Assembly (NCBI RefSeq): GCF_041154675.1
Contig: NZ_AP031322.1
Coordinates: 310,001-374,000 of the forward strand
DNA from: Sulfurisphaera javensis
GTDB lineage: Archaea > Thermoproteota > Thermoprotei_A > Sulfolobales > Sulfolobaceae
DNA: 64,000 bases
Reading direction: 5' to 3'
The notes beneath the pieces were generated by a model that was given only the letters and a program-made list of their open reading frames with translations, ran no database searches and was not told the DNA's origin. The translations under genes were made by a program, and so were the position numbers. Below are positions 18,999 to 26,824 of the stretch, piece by piece (positions within the stretch are counted from its first letter, which is position 1; every line of letters begins with the position of its first letter).

Positions 18999-20093
18999 AT
19001 GTCTTGGAGATTTGTGTCTCTCCCTCCCCAAGATGGCTATCATATGGTAACATCTTTTGTTGCAGTGGCTGATTACGTATCAAGGGGAGGGAAAAATACA
19101 CTCCTAGTTTTTTACTCTGATAAACCTTTTGTTAATGTTGGGGTTCATCAAGAAGTATGGTTAGAAGTTAACCTTGACTTCACAAAGAAAATGGGCATAC
19201 CAGTAGTTAGAAGAGATTTAGGCGGAGGAACTGTTGTAATAACGCCGGGTGAACATGACTATTTTATAGTAGTTAAGGCTGAAGAGGTACCATCAAATCC
19301 TAAAGCACTTTATGAAAAGTACTTAACTCCAGTAGTTAATGTTTTACGCTCTTATGGTGTTAACGCACAACTTAGAGACCAGGATATTGTTGTTAATGGT
19401 AAAAAGATAAGTGGAAACGGTGCTATGACATATAATAAAGCTGTTGTTATAACTGGTAATATTCTACTTCATTTAGATGTGGATTTGATAAGCAAATGCA
19501 TTAGAGTCCCAACTGAGAAATTCAGAGATAAAATGGCTAAAGAGATGAGTGAATGGTTAACGAGTTTAGAGAAAGAGCTAGGATACATACCTCCTAGAGA
19601 AGAGATAAATAAGAAATTAAAGGAGGAATTTGAAAAATATTTAGGAATTAAATTTGAAGAATCTAATTTAACTCCAGAAGAAATAGAAATTTGGGATAAA
19701 TTAGCAAAAGAAAAGATGAATGAGGAGTGGATTTACTACAAAGATAATAGACACCCAGAATTACATACTGAAAGATGTGTTAAGATAAATAGTGCTGTAG
19801 CTTTATGTCATTTAGATTATAAGGCTAGAAAATTATTAAGAATCACAGTTAAAATAGTAAATAAGAAATTTGATGAAGTGTCAATCTCTGGTGATTTCTT
19901 CTTAATGGGACCAAAAGATTTCATAGAGTACTTAGAAGACTCGCTTAAAGGAGTAGAAGCTACTGATTATGATAAAGTAATTAAGAAAGTATTTGAGGAG
20001 AAAAAACCAAATATCTTTGGTTTTACAGCTGAAGACTTAATTAATGCTTTTAAAGAAATTATAAATAAGCCAGAAGTCCAAGAAGTTATATAG
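18999..20093 (+). CDS. Lipoate-protein ligase A-like protein, paralogue 2
   Basis: This LplA-family ligase of 364 residues has RRDLGGGTVV (lipoyl-AMP loop), GKKISGNGAM with the catalytic Lys, VITGNILLHLD and a C-terminal accessory domain (ISGDFFLMGP). It resembles the sLpl(AB) at 14148-15182 in layout, but sequence divergence is high. I choose ATG 18999, one base after the lbpA stop; an ATG at 18969 lies inside lbpA and would add ten residues. It probably lipoylates LbpA in cis. It overlaps the CBS gene by 8 bp, convergently. Confidence 0.88.
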   Translation: MSWRFVSLPPQDGYHMVTSFVAVADYVSRGGKNTLLVFYSDKPFVNVGVHQEVWLEVNLDFTKKMGIPVVRRDLGGGTVVITPGEHDYFIVVKAEEVPSNPKALYEKYLTPVVNVLRSYGVNAQLRDQDIVVNGKKISGNGAMTYNKAVVITGNILLHLDVDLISKCIRVPTEKFRDKMAKEMSEWLTSLEKELGYIPPREEINKKLKEEFEKYLGIKFEESNLTPEEIEIWDKLAKEKMNEEWIYYKDNRHPELHTERCVKINSAVALCHLDYKARKLLRITVKIVNKKFDEVSISGDFFLMGPKDFIEYLEDSLKGVEATDYDKVIKKVFEEKKPNIFGFTAEDLINAFKEIINKPEVQEVI

Positions 20094-20805
20094 ATAATAC
20101 TGCTAATATTTCTCTTTCACTTATACTGCCTAATAATGAGATAGCATCTACTACTGGAAGAAAGCCTATGTTTTTCTGAGCCATCAGTAGTCTTGCTGTT
20201 TCTAATGAAGAATCTGGAGTAACTTTGTAAACGTTTATACTCATAAATCCTTCTGCATTTACTTGAGAAAGATCTTTTTTGGCTAAAAGCGCTCTTCCTA
20301 TATCTTTAGCAGAAATTACTCCTATTGGTTTTTTATCATCTACAATAACTGCATGTCTTTGCCAGTAAGATTTCATAAAGTCAGCTATATCTGATAGTTT
20401 AGCATTTTTTGTTGCAACTAATGGATCCACATTCATAACATCTCCAACCTTTGTATCCCCTTTAACTTTACAATTTCTAATTAGATCTCTTTCAGTTACT
20501 ATCCCTACTATTCTTACTCCATCACCAACTATTAAAGAACCAATTCCCTCGCCTGTCATAATTCTACAGGCCTCTTTTATATTAGAAGTCGGGGTAATGA
20601 ATACCAGATCTCTATTCATAATTTCATCTACTGTACCATTGATTTTTTTCCAGTTATATACAATATCTCTGATCGTTATTATACCGTCCTTCTCTACAAG
20701 AAGCCTTCTAATATTATTTCCAATCATTATTTCGAGAGCTTTAAAAATTGGAGTACCTTTTGAAACAGTAACTACATCTTTTGTCATTATATCTTTTACT
20801 ATCAT
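20086..20805 (-). CDS. Four-CBS-domain protein
   Basis: This 239-residue protein consists of four CBS motifs: DIMTKDVVTVS, EIMNRDLVFITP, DVMNVDPLVATK and FMSINVYKVTPD. Each is followed by a LIVG or IGVIS type strand and a DxIR/DIG helix. CBS pairs bind adenosyl compounds such as AMP, ATP or SAM and act as energy or metabolite sensors. No other domain is attached. The start ATG overlaps the stop of the 43-codon gene upstream (TAATG), indicating coupling. Relation to the sulfur genes is positional only. Confidence 0.88.
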   Translation of the reverse strand: MIVKDIMTKDVVTVSKGTPIFKALEIMIGNNIRRLLVEKDGIITIRDIVYNWKKINGTVDEIMNRDLVFITPTSNIKEACRIMTGEGIGSLIVGDGVRIVGIVTERDLIRNCKVKGDTKVGDVMNVDPLVATKNAKLSDIADFMKSYWQRHAVIVDDKKPIGVISAKDIGRALLAKKDLSQVNAEGFMSINVYKVTPDSSLETARLLMAQKNIGFLPVVDAISLLGSISEREILAVLSI

Positions 20806-20936
20806 TAAGTAGCCCTCTGTGGATTAACACCATGTGCTTTAAAACATTCCTCTATAGAGACATATTTCCATAATGCTTCAGGTTTGTAACATTCTAATGC
20901 TGGATTTTCATAATCCTTTTGTTGAGTAGTAACCAT
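20805..20936 (-). CDS. 43-residue protein coupled to the CBS gene
   Basis: This small gene reads MVTTQQKDYENPALECYKPE and ends with VNPQRAT; it has two cysteines (LECYK, EECFK). Its stop overlaps the ATG of the CBS protein (TAATG), and AT-rich sequence upstream (20955-20970) can provide a TATA box. A second ATG at 20939 would add one Met. No family is recognised. The tidy overlap and normal codon use support a real gene; a short leader peptide is the alternative. Confidence 0.55.
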   Translation of the reverse strand: MVTTQQKDYENPALECYKPEALWKYVSIEECFKAHGVNPQRAT

Positions 20937-20990
20937 CATGTGAATTCCCAGATAAAATTATATTTTAAAAAAGAAAAAAATTTTACTCAT

Positions 20991-21440
20991 ATGAAAGTAA
21001 AAGTTGGAAACCTTGATTTAGAGATTGTAGGTGAAATAGAACTTAATGGAAAGACCTATAAAATTGTTGAAGTGCCTAGCGCTGACGAGTATAAAGGTTT
21101 TCCTCCTTCTTGGGAATTTGTTAAGAGCTCAATGCTTAATTGGAGACCTTATTTTAAAGGTAAAATGATAGAGGTCGATGAAAAATTAATACCAGTTGTT
21201 AATGATGAATACGTTTTATATCTTGATGAAGAAACTTATGAGCTTTTAATTGACCTATATTATACTTTTAAAGTAAATAAACCTCCTATTGAAGTAAACG
21301 TAAGTACTGTTGTTACAAGACAAATAGAAAATTATGAGGCTAAATTAAATAAGAATCTTACACCAGAAGAGAAAACTAATTTATATTTAAGATACTCTAT
21401 TGAATTGGCTATTTTAAAAGATATTGGGATGATATCATGA
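20991..21440 (+). CDS. Conserved hypothetical protein upstream of OsmC
   Basis: This protein of 149 residues begins MKVKVGNLDL. It has no cysteine, signal peptide or membrane helix and no recognised domain. It is acidic, with alternating strands in the first half and a helical C-terminus. I start at ATG 20991 because TTATATTTTAAA lies about 26-35 bp upstream; a more distal start at 20919 would run through that promoter. Its stop overlaps the ATG of the OsmC-like gene, so they form an operon. Confidence 0.7.
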   Translation: MKVKVGNLDLEIVGEIELNGKTYKIVEVPSADEYKGFPPSWEFVKSSMLNWRPYFKGKMIEVDEKLIPVVNDEYVLYLDEETYELLIDLYYTFKVNKPPIEVNVSTVVTRQIENYEAKLNKNLTPEEKTNLYLRYSIELAILKDIGMIS

Positions 21441-21847
21441 TAACCTTTACTGCTGAAGGAACTCTAGAAGGCGATAAGGTTAAAATAAATATTAAAGATA
21501 CCGATTTTATCATAGGACTCCTAGGCTCCGATTATCCAACACCAGAAGAAGTTTTACTTGCTTCAGCCCTATCATGTTTAATGTTAACTGTATATTATGT
21601 GGCTAACGAAAAGGGGTTAAAGATAGAGAAAATGAATGGCTATATTGAGGGAAATTTAGACCCAAAGGGATTTCAAGGAGACCCCAATATTCCACCTGGA
21701 TTCCTTGATATATCTTATGAAATAGAAGTGAAAGCAGATAATAAAGAGTTACTTGAAAAAGTTCTTGAAGAATCTGAAAGAAGATGCCCGCTTAAGGATA
21801 CTCTTACGAGGAGTATTAAAGTTAATGTGAAATGGAAGGTAATTTAA
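21437..21847 (+). CDS. OsmC-family protein (peroxide/thiol stress)
   Basis: This 136-residue protein has the OsmC/Ohr fold, shown by PTPEEVLLASALSCLM (first conserved Cys) and ESERRCPLKDTL (second Cys). These two cysteines reduce organic hydroperoxides in OsmC/Ohr enzymes and could also act on persulfides. It overlaps the upstream hypothetical gene by 4 bp and is 33 bp before the next gene. Presence in the sulfur island suggests protection against reactive sulfur or oxygen species. Confidence 0.85.
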   Translation: MITFTAEGTLEGDKVKINIKDTDFIIGLLGSDYPTPEEVLLASALSCLMLTVYYVANEKGLKIEKMNGYIEGNLDPKGFQGDPNIPPGFLDISYEIEVKADNKELLEKVLEESERRCPLKDTLTRSIKVNVKWKVI

Positions 21848-21879
21848 AACTTTTTAATTTAAAAAATTAAATTATAATT

Positions 21880-22212
21880 ATGATGGTAGAAGAAGAACTT
21901 CTCAAACCTGGGGAAAGAGAATTAAAAGAAATGCAACCATATATTTTTGATCTCATAGATCAATTAAACAATATACTAACACAAAACGAAGACATTTTGA
22001 CACAAAATGGTTTAGCAAGGAAAATTTCAGTTGTTCTCTCTATAATGACTATACATAGATATTATCCTGATGTTTTCATGAAAGAAGTATGGGATGACGT
22101 AATGCAAATCGTTGATGAATTAAAGAAAATTCCACAAATTTCAAATCAATTAAATGATCTTCTAGCTGATGTAGATAAATTAAACGAATTAAAAAAACAA
22201 GCTGGTTTATAA
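21880..22212 (+). CDS. Conserved hypothetical helical protein
   Basis: This 110-residue protein is wholly helical in appearance, with two coiled-coil-like heptad stretches (LINQL/NNILTQ type repeats, and VDELKKIPQISNQLNDLL). It has no cysteine. It is acidic and in style recalls the non-repeat part of DUF1641-like proteins, but I cannot establish homology. A second ATG follows the first. It lies in the OsmC operon, and T-rich DNA follows its stop. Confidence 0.65.
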   Translation: MMVEEELLKPGERELKEMQPYIFDLIDQLNNILTQNEDILTQNGLARKISVVLSIMTIHRYYPDVFMKEVWDDVMQIVDELKKIPQISNQLNDLLADVDKLNELKKQAGL

Positions 22213-22226
22213 TTTTTTCTTTTTTA
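22213..22226 (+). terminator. T-rich termination signal
   Basis: The run AATTTTTTCTTTTTT begins directly after the stop of the preceding gene. Oligo-T tracts act as terminators in Sulfolobales. Confidence 0.5.
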
Positions 22227-22425
22227 TAGAGCATTCAATATTTTTAATATTACAAAATTTTCCGAACTAATAAAAAAGTCTTAAAAATCCAAAATCTTCT
22301 TTGAATTATTGTTAAAATTAGTTTTATATTCTATTTAGAGAATTTAACCTTTCATAACTTTCTACGCAGATTGCCAAAACTTAAGGGATAAAGCTTATTA
22401 GTAGCATTGAATATATTTCTTTACG

Positions 22426-23637
22426 ATGTGGCGTAAAAGAATTACGACAAGTGAAAGAACAATTAATTTCATAAAATTCTTTGGTCCCGCATGGCTTGTA
22501 ATGATGGCTGATATGGATGCTAGCAGTATAATTGGAGCTGCACAAACTGGAGCTGTGTATAATTATGGTTTAATATGGGTTCTTTTACTTCTAATCATCC
22601 CTCTTTATATTATTCAAGAAGCATCTGGTAGAATTGGTATTGCTACTGGTAAAGGGTTAGGCGAAGTAATTAGAGAAAATTATAGCAAAAAAATAGCTAT
22701 CTTAATGGCAATGCCTATGGCAATTACAGATGCTTTCACTTACGCAATAGAATACATGGGAATCGCAATAGGTTTCGAAGTTCTTGGTATTCCTCTTTTT
22801 ATAAGCATACCTTTAATCTTCATAGTTCATATAATTGTAGTGACAACAAGAAAATATATACAAGCAGAAAAAGTACTTTTAGGTATTTCCTTTGCATTAA
22901 TTGCTGGATTAGTTGCTACTTTAGGACTTAGAGGAATAAAGTCCTATTCTCCAATATATTTTAGGCCGACTCCACTCTTTTTCTTTCTGGTTGCAGCCAA
23001 TGTTGGTGCTGTAATAATGCCATTTATGCTTTATTTCCAAGCCTCAGCAACTGCAATTAAGCTAAATGAGATAGGCGCTTCTGAATTTAAAAATGATGCT
23101 ATAAGACATATGAGAAAAGAAACCTTAATCGGTGCTATTGTTACTGAAGTACTAATGGTTATTGTGGAAATGACATTTGCTGGAATTAAAGGAGCTTCTG
23201 ATCCTTCAACTTTTGCTAGCGCATATCAACTTTCAACCGTTATGGAACCGCTAGCTGGTAAATACTCTCCTATATTTTTCTCCATAGGTCTAATAAGTGC
23301 AGGATTTTTAGCACTAGTAGTAATTTCTTTAGGTAGTGCTTGGGGTGTAGTAGAAGCTTTAGGTATACCTCAAAGGAATTCATGGAAAGTTTACGTTATT
23401 GAGAGTATACCCGCTGTCTTAGCTACTCTGTTGTTACCATCAGATATGTTAATTAATACAATTCTTGATCTACTAGTATTCTTCGTATATGCACTAATAG
23501 GCCCGATTATTATTCTTGGAATAATTTCAAGAAATGAAAAAATAATGGGAAAGTTTAACTCTAAAGGGTTAAGAGAAATAGCTTATTGGCTATCGGCTAT
23601 AATAATTCTTATGGTTGCAATTATTGCAACCTTTTAA
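22426..23637 (+). CDS. Nramp-related divalent metal transporter (altered metal-site motif)
   Basis: This 403-residue integral membrane protein has about 11 predicted helices and the Nramp scaffold: GPAWLVMMADMDASS in helix 1, ANVGAVIMPF in helix 6, and RHMRKE after it. The classical helix 1 motif DPGN is DASS here (Asp kept, Asn lost), while the helix 6 Met of the Mn/Fe class is retained but the MPH histidine is Phe. Such changes occur in Nramp-related transporters with different ion choice. It probably imports a divalent metal, identity uncertain. Its last codons overlap the peptidase gene (17 bp, convergent). Confidence 0.8.
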   Translation: MWRKRITTSERTINFIKFFGPAWLVMMADMDASSIIGAAQTGAVYNYGLIWVLLLLIIPLYIIQEASGRIGIATGKGLGEVIRENYSKKIAILMAMPMAITDAFTYAIEYMGIAIGFEVLGIPLFISIPLIFIVHIIVVTTRKYIQAEKVLLGISFALIAGLVATLGLRGIKSYSPIYFRPTPLFFFLVAANVGAVIMPFMLYFQASATAIKLNEIGASEFKNDAIRHMRKETLIGAIVTEVLMVIVEMTFAGIKGASDPSTFASAYQLSTVMEPLAGKYSPIFFSIGLISAGFLALVVISLGSAWGVVEALGIPQRNSWKVYVIESIPAVLATLLLPSDMLINTILDLLVFFVYALIGPIIILGIISRNEKIMGKFNSKGLREIAYWLSAIIILMVAIIATF

Positions 23638-24715
23638 AAGTTGAAGTTAAGCCATTTGGTATTATACTTCCTCTCCTTTCCTTAATATCGAAACCTTGTT
23701 GTTTAGCATAATTAAAAAATATAGCATCTAAATTCTCTTTATTAACTTTATCTAACTCTCGAAGTAATTTATTTAAACTGCTTACTAACTGAGATAAATA
23801 TTGCTTGTCTTCTTCAATAGGTAAATCCTTATCTGAATGATACCAAGGTATTAAATCGTCATTATACAGAACTAGTGCAGGAAAGCCCTCAATTACAAAA
23901 GGAAAATGGTCTGAGTAAGGAGTTGGCATTTCAATTCTCTTTAAATTAAAGAACTTAGAAAAAGCAAAAAGATCTGGCGTAGCAGAAAAAACAACTCTGC
24001 TAGGGAATAATGCATCTAAAGATATCATAACGAATGTACCCTTTTTATCATATTGTATTGACCCATTACAGCATCTTGGACCTTCTTCAGAAGAGAAAAA
24101 TACAAATTTGAGACCGTGATGTTTTAAATCTGCTTTTATATTTTCTATTATATCAAGTGAAAATAGATTATCATGATATCCGGATAACCAATGATCAACA
24201 TGAGCTCCAACAATGATATAATCTTCTCCTGGTATTACTTCAACTTCAAGATTATAACTAATTGAATCAACTAATTGCGACTCTGCATTAATCTCAATCT
24301 CGTCATCATTTTTAAGAGAAATTGAGGAAAAAATAGCCGGAATCTTAGTTCCTACGGCAATTCTTCTTAACTTTCCTTGATCATAAAAAATTACAGCATC
24401 AGCTCCCTCTTTTATGGCTCTATCATAAAGATCTTTTACCATAAAAGGATGAGGGGGCATCTCATAATATTTTATATTTTTACCCACTTTTCCTTTTACA
24501 TATCCAGAAGTATAAGGAAGGAGAGAAGCTTTAACTCTTTTACCATTAGCATAAAAATCAAAATGGCTTAAGATCCATTCTTTAGTTCTTACTTGATGAA
24601 GTGTACCACCAAAATGTTGTCTAAGTATTTCTAAAACCTTTTTCTCTTTTTCACTACCATGAATAATTTCTCCCAATTTAAACAATTCTAAAGAAAGCAC
24701 AAAAGAAAAATACAA
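23621..24715 (-). CDS. M28-family metallopeptidase-like protein
   Basis: This 364-residue protein has a co-catalytic zinc peptidase pattern: GAHVDHWLSGYHDN (HxD and bridging Asp), SSEEGPR (Glu-Glu), SLDAL and SDHFPFV (His). A PA-like segment (EGADAVIFYDQ) precedes the catalytic part, as in M28 aminopeptidases and glutaminyl-cyclase relatives. No clear signal peptide. The start is uncertain: TTG 24715 or GTG about 24700 give slightly different N-termini, and there is no ATG near. Likely an intracellular aminopeptidase or carboxypeptidase. Confidence 0.8.
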   Translation of the reverse strand: MYFSFVLSLELFKLGEIIHGSEKEKKVLEILRQHFGGTLHQVRTKEWILSHFDFYANGKRVKASLLPYTSGYVKGKVGKNIKYYEMPPHPFMVKDLYDRAIKEGADAVIFYDQGKLRRIAVGTKIPAIFSSISLKNDDEIEINAESQLVDSISYNLEVEVIPGEDYIIVGAHVDHWLSGYHDNLFSLDIIENIKADLKHHGLKFVFFSSEEGPRCCNGSIQYDKKGTFVMISLDALFPSRVVFSATPDLFAFSKFFNLKRIEMPTPYSDHFPFVIEGFPALVLYNDDLIPWYHSDKDLPIEEDKQYLSQLVSSLNKLLRELDKVNKENLDAIFFNYAKQQGFDIKERRGSIIPNGLTSTFKRLQ

Positions 24716-24750
24716 AAAGAAAAATAAAAACTATTTTTCAAAAAATGACT

Positions 24751-25020
24751 TTATTTAGCACTCTCGTGTTCCTCTTTTTCTTCAATAGGTTTCCCTAAAA
24801 CTGATGGTGGAAATTGACTATAGATCACACCAGCTATTACTAAAAGTAATGCCACTATATATCCTACAGTAGCTACTTGGGATGGAGTAGGAGAAAATCC
24901 ATTATAGTTCTGTGTTTCAGCAATTGCAACTGCAAAGATTACTATAAGTCCAATGATAAATATTATCTTAAATGTTTTGTCAAGTTTATTCAAATATTCT
25001 TGATTTTGAATGACTGCCAT
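24751..25020 (-). CDS. Small two-helix membrane protein beside the sulfur importer
   Basis: This 89-residue protein has two predicted membrane helices (FKIIFIIGLIVIFAVAIA and VATVGYIVALLLVIAGVIY) and a charged His/Glu-rich tail (EKEEHESAK). It follows the YeeE/YedE gene by 4 bp and belongs to that operon. It could be a small accessory subunit of the importer. No family recognised. Confidence 0.75.
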   Translation of the reverse strand: MAVIQNQEYLNKLDKTFKIIFIIGLIVIFAVAIAETQNYNGFSPTPSQVATVGYIVALLLVIAGVIYSQFPPSVLGKPIEEKEEHESAK

Positions 25021-25024
25021 CTTT

Positions 25025-26254
25025 TCACCCCCTATATACTATCTTAGCAGTTATGATCATTGCGACCATAACCATGACACCAAACCATAATCCGCTTATT
25101 GCCATCTGTAATGCTCCACTTAATATATGGCCAGAAGCACATCCATCAGCCATTCTTGCACCGAACATCATTAATGCTGTACCTCCAAATGAGCCTAAAG
25201 CTCTTATAGCCTCATTATTCCCAAATCTCTTTGCCCAACTTGGAGGTATATTCTTTCTAAATACAGTAAATCTCCTTGTTAAGAACGTAGCAGCAAAGAA
25301 TGCACCTAGTAATGTACCTATATCACTAAATGGTTCCCAACCAATTCCTTTAAACACTATTTGGCTATACTTAAAGTTTGGTAAAAATAATGCACCAGCC
25401 ATCCATGAATATGTTGTTGATTCGCCAAAGATTTGATGCAAAAACATCTCAGCAACTACTGTTAATCCTACTATTGCACCAACAGAAACCATATAATATC
25501 TAGTAACGTTGCTTTCAACAGCCCAGTATTCATTTAGTTTCTTTGCCACGCTCTTTTCATCATAAGGTAATCCACCATAAGTTAGGAACATTGCAGTATC
25601 AAGTCTTTTAGCTTTTTCAAAATCAGTTATTTTCCCTTGTAATGTACCTCTTAAACAGCTATGAGCACCGCCCTTATATCTTGGCAGATAATATGCTATA
25701 GTAAAGAATATGCCAGCATATACTAATGAAATTAGAAATAAATCAACTGGTGTTAAACCTCCCCATGGTATTAAGTATTCTTTACCAGCTTGATGAGTTG
25801 CACCAATTATTACACTTCCAAAGTTCAACGTATTAACTAACCATTGTCCTGCCGGAGTCTGATATAAAGCGGTCCATGCAGCAGCACCTACTAAACCTCC
25901 TAAGATTGCATATATCGCATCCCTTCTTCCTTCGCCTAGAGCCATCCATGTAGAACCAGGGAAATAACCACTAATTGCTAAACCAATACCAAATAGAAAT
26001 CCACCTAATCCTACACCAATTACGTATAAAGGCTTTGGCGACCAATGAAAACCTACTCCTAAGGCATAAAGACCAAACATAACTGGAGTAGCTACAGCAG
26101 CACCTAGCAATATACAATCAACAAAAAGTCTATCTTCCCATTTTGCTAATCTTATTAATGTTTCAGGATTTCCAATTCCCCATGCTTCTGCTGCTGCTCC
26201 GATTATAAAACCAATAACTATTCCAACCCATAACGGTGCAGTATAGGTTATCAT
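25025..26254 (-). CDS. YeeE/YedE-family sulfur compound importer
   Basis: This 409-residue polytopic membrane protein is made of two homologous halves, as in YeeE/YedE (TsuA-type) thiosulfate transporters. The C-terminal half keeps [16 protein letters not shown], with the Cys that relays sulfur. The N-terminal half has [12 protein letters not shown], where a Cys is usual but is absent. It should bring thiosulfate or another sulfane-sulfur compound into the cell for the sHdr pathway. Promoter and GGTGA site are upstream (see 26264-26318). Confidence 0.88.
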   Translation of the reverse strand: MITYTAPLWVGIVIGFIIGAAAEAWGIGNPETLIRLAKWEDRLFVDCILLGAAVATPVMFGLYALGVGFHWSPKPLYVIGVGLGGFLFGIGLAISGYFPGSTWMALGEGRRDAIYAILGGLVGAAAWTALYQTPAGQWLVNTLNFGSVIIGATHQAGKEYLIPWGGLTPVDLFLISLVYAGIFFTIAYYLPRYKGGAHSCLRGTLQGKITDFEKAKRLDTAMFLTYGGLPYDEKSVAKKLNEYWAVESNVTRYYMVSVGAIVGLTVVAEMFLHQIFGESTTYSWMAGALFLPNFKYSQIVFKGIGWEPFSDIGTLLGAFFAATFLTRRFTVFRKNIPPSWAKRFGNNEAIRALGSFGGTALMMFGARMADGCASGHILSGALQMAISGLWFGVMVMVAMIITAKIVYRG

Positions 26255-26263
26255 TTTTTACTT

Positions 26264-26318
26264 TCACCAATTTTTTTATATTTAACAGGGTAAGTATAAA
26301 TTTTAGTTACTAAAATTT
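26264..26318 (-). promoter_or_regulatory. Promoter and operator-like dyad of the sulfur importer
   Basis: In minus orientation the TATA box TTTATAC (26294-26302) precedes a leader with GGTGA (26264-26268) before ATG 26254. The dyad AAATTTTAG-TTA-CTAAAATTT (26298-26318, 9-bp arms) overlaps the TATA box and its upstream BRE position. Binding there would be expected to block transcription. Its core TTAGT-ACTAA resembles the dyads at 5940-5968. Confidence 0.6.
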
Positions 26319-26679
26319 GTTCGATTTTAATTAACTCTGTTAATCATAAGAAACGATATATCTATTTAAATAAATATTACTTTTTATAATTCTCTCTAAA
26401 TATATTTTATCTTTAACTAAAGAAGTATAAAGATATTGCTAACTTTATTAAACTAGAAAACAATCCTTCAAGTAGTAAATGTGTGATACCATTCATTATG
26501 AAAAAATATCTGTCGTCTAACCTAGTCCTTTAAGTTCTTAGAACTTAAATATACTGAATAACCTAAGCATTTATGAGAATTTACTTAACTATTATAATGA
26601 AGTTTAATATTATATTACATTTAGTGCATACTTTAAAGTATAGAGTAAAGTTAATAAATAGGTAATACAATTAATACTT
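26319..26679. other. Intergenic AT-rich region with a 21-bp palindrome
   Basis: About 360 bp without a convincing gene. It holds several TATA-like stretches and one perfect inverted repeat, given separately. No RNA-gene-like GC-rich segment is visible. Confidence 0.6.
26529..26549. repeat. Perfect 10-bp inverted repeat
   Basis: Arms TTTAAGTTCT (26529-26538) and AGAACTTAAA (26540-26549) flank one T. It is a plausible operator for a dimeric regulator. Confidence 0.85.
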
Positions 26680-26790
26680 ATGCAAACCTACATTTTACAA
26701 AAACAAGAAACAAAATTAAAAAGCGAAGAAGAACTTAATGAAAGAGTTGTTGATTTTACAACGATAACAGAAAGAAGAAACTTAGATTGA
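26680..26790 (+). CDS. Possible 36-residue peptide
   Basis: The frame starts ATG 26680 (MQTYILQKQE) and ends TGA 26788-26790 (TERRNLD). It is hydrophilic and charged. AAGTTAATAAATAGG lies about 26 bp upstream as a weak TATA, and T-rich DNA follows (26791-26821). Not related to anything I know, and it could be chance. Confidence 0.35.
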   Translation: MQTYILQKQETKLKSEEELNERVVDFTTITERRNLD

Positions 26791-26824
26791 CTTTTTAACC
26801 CTAAAGTCTTTTTCTTATTTTTTG

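Noticed and set aside
26319-26679. tRNA or other structured RNA gene
   Set aside because: The region is uniformly AT-rich, with no GC-rich stem typical of thermophile RNA genes.
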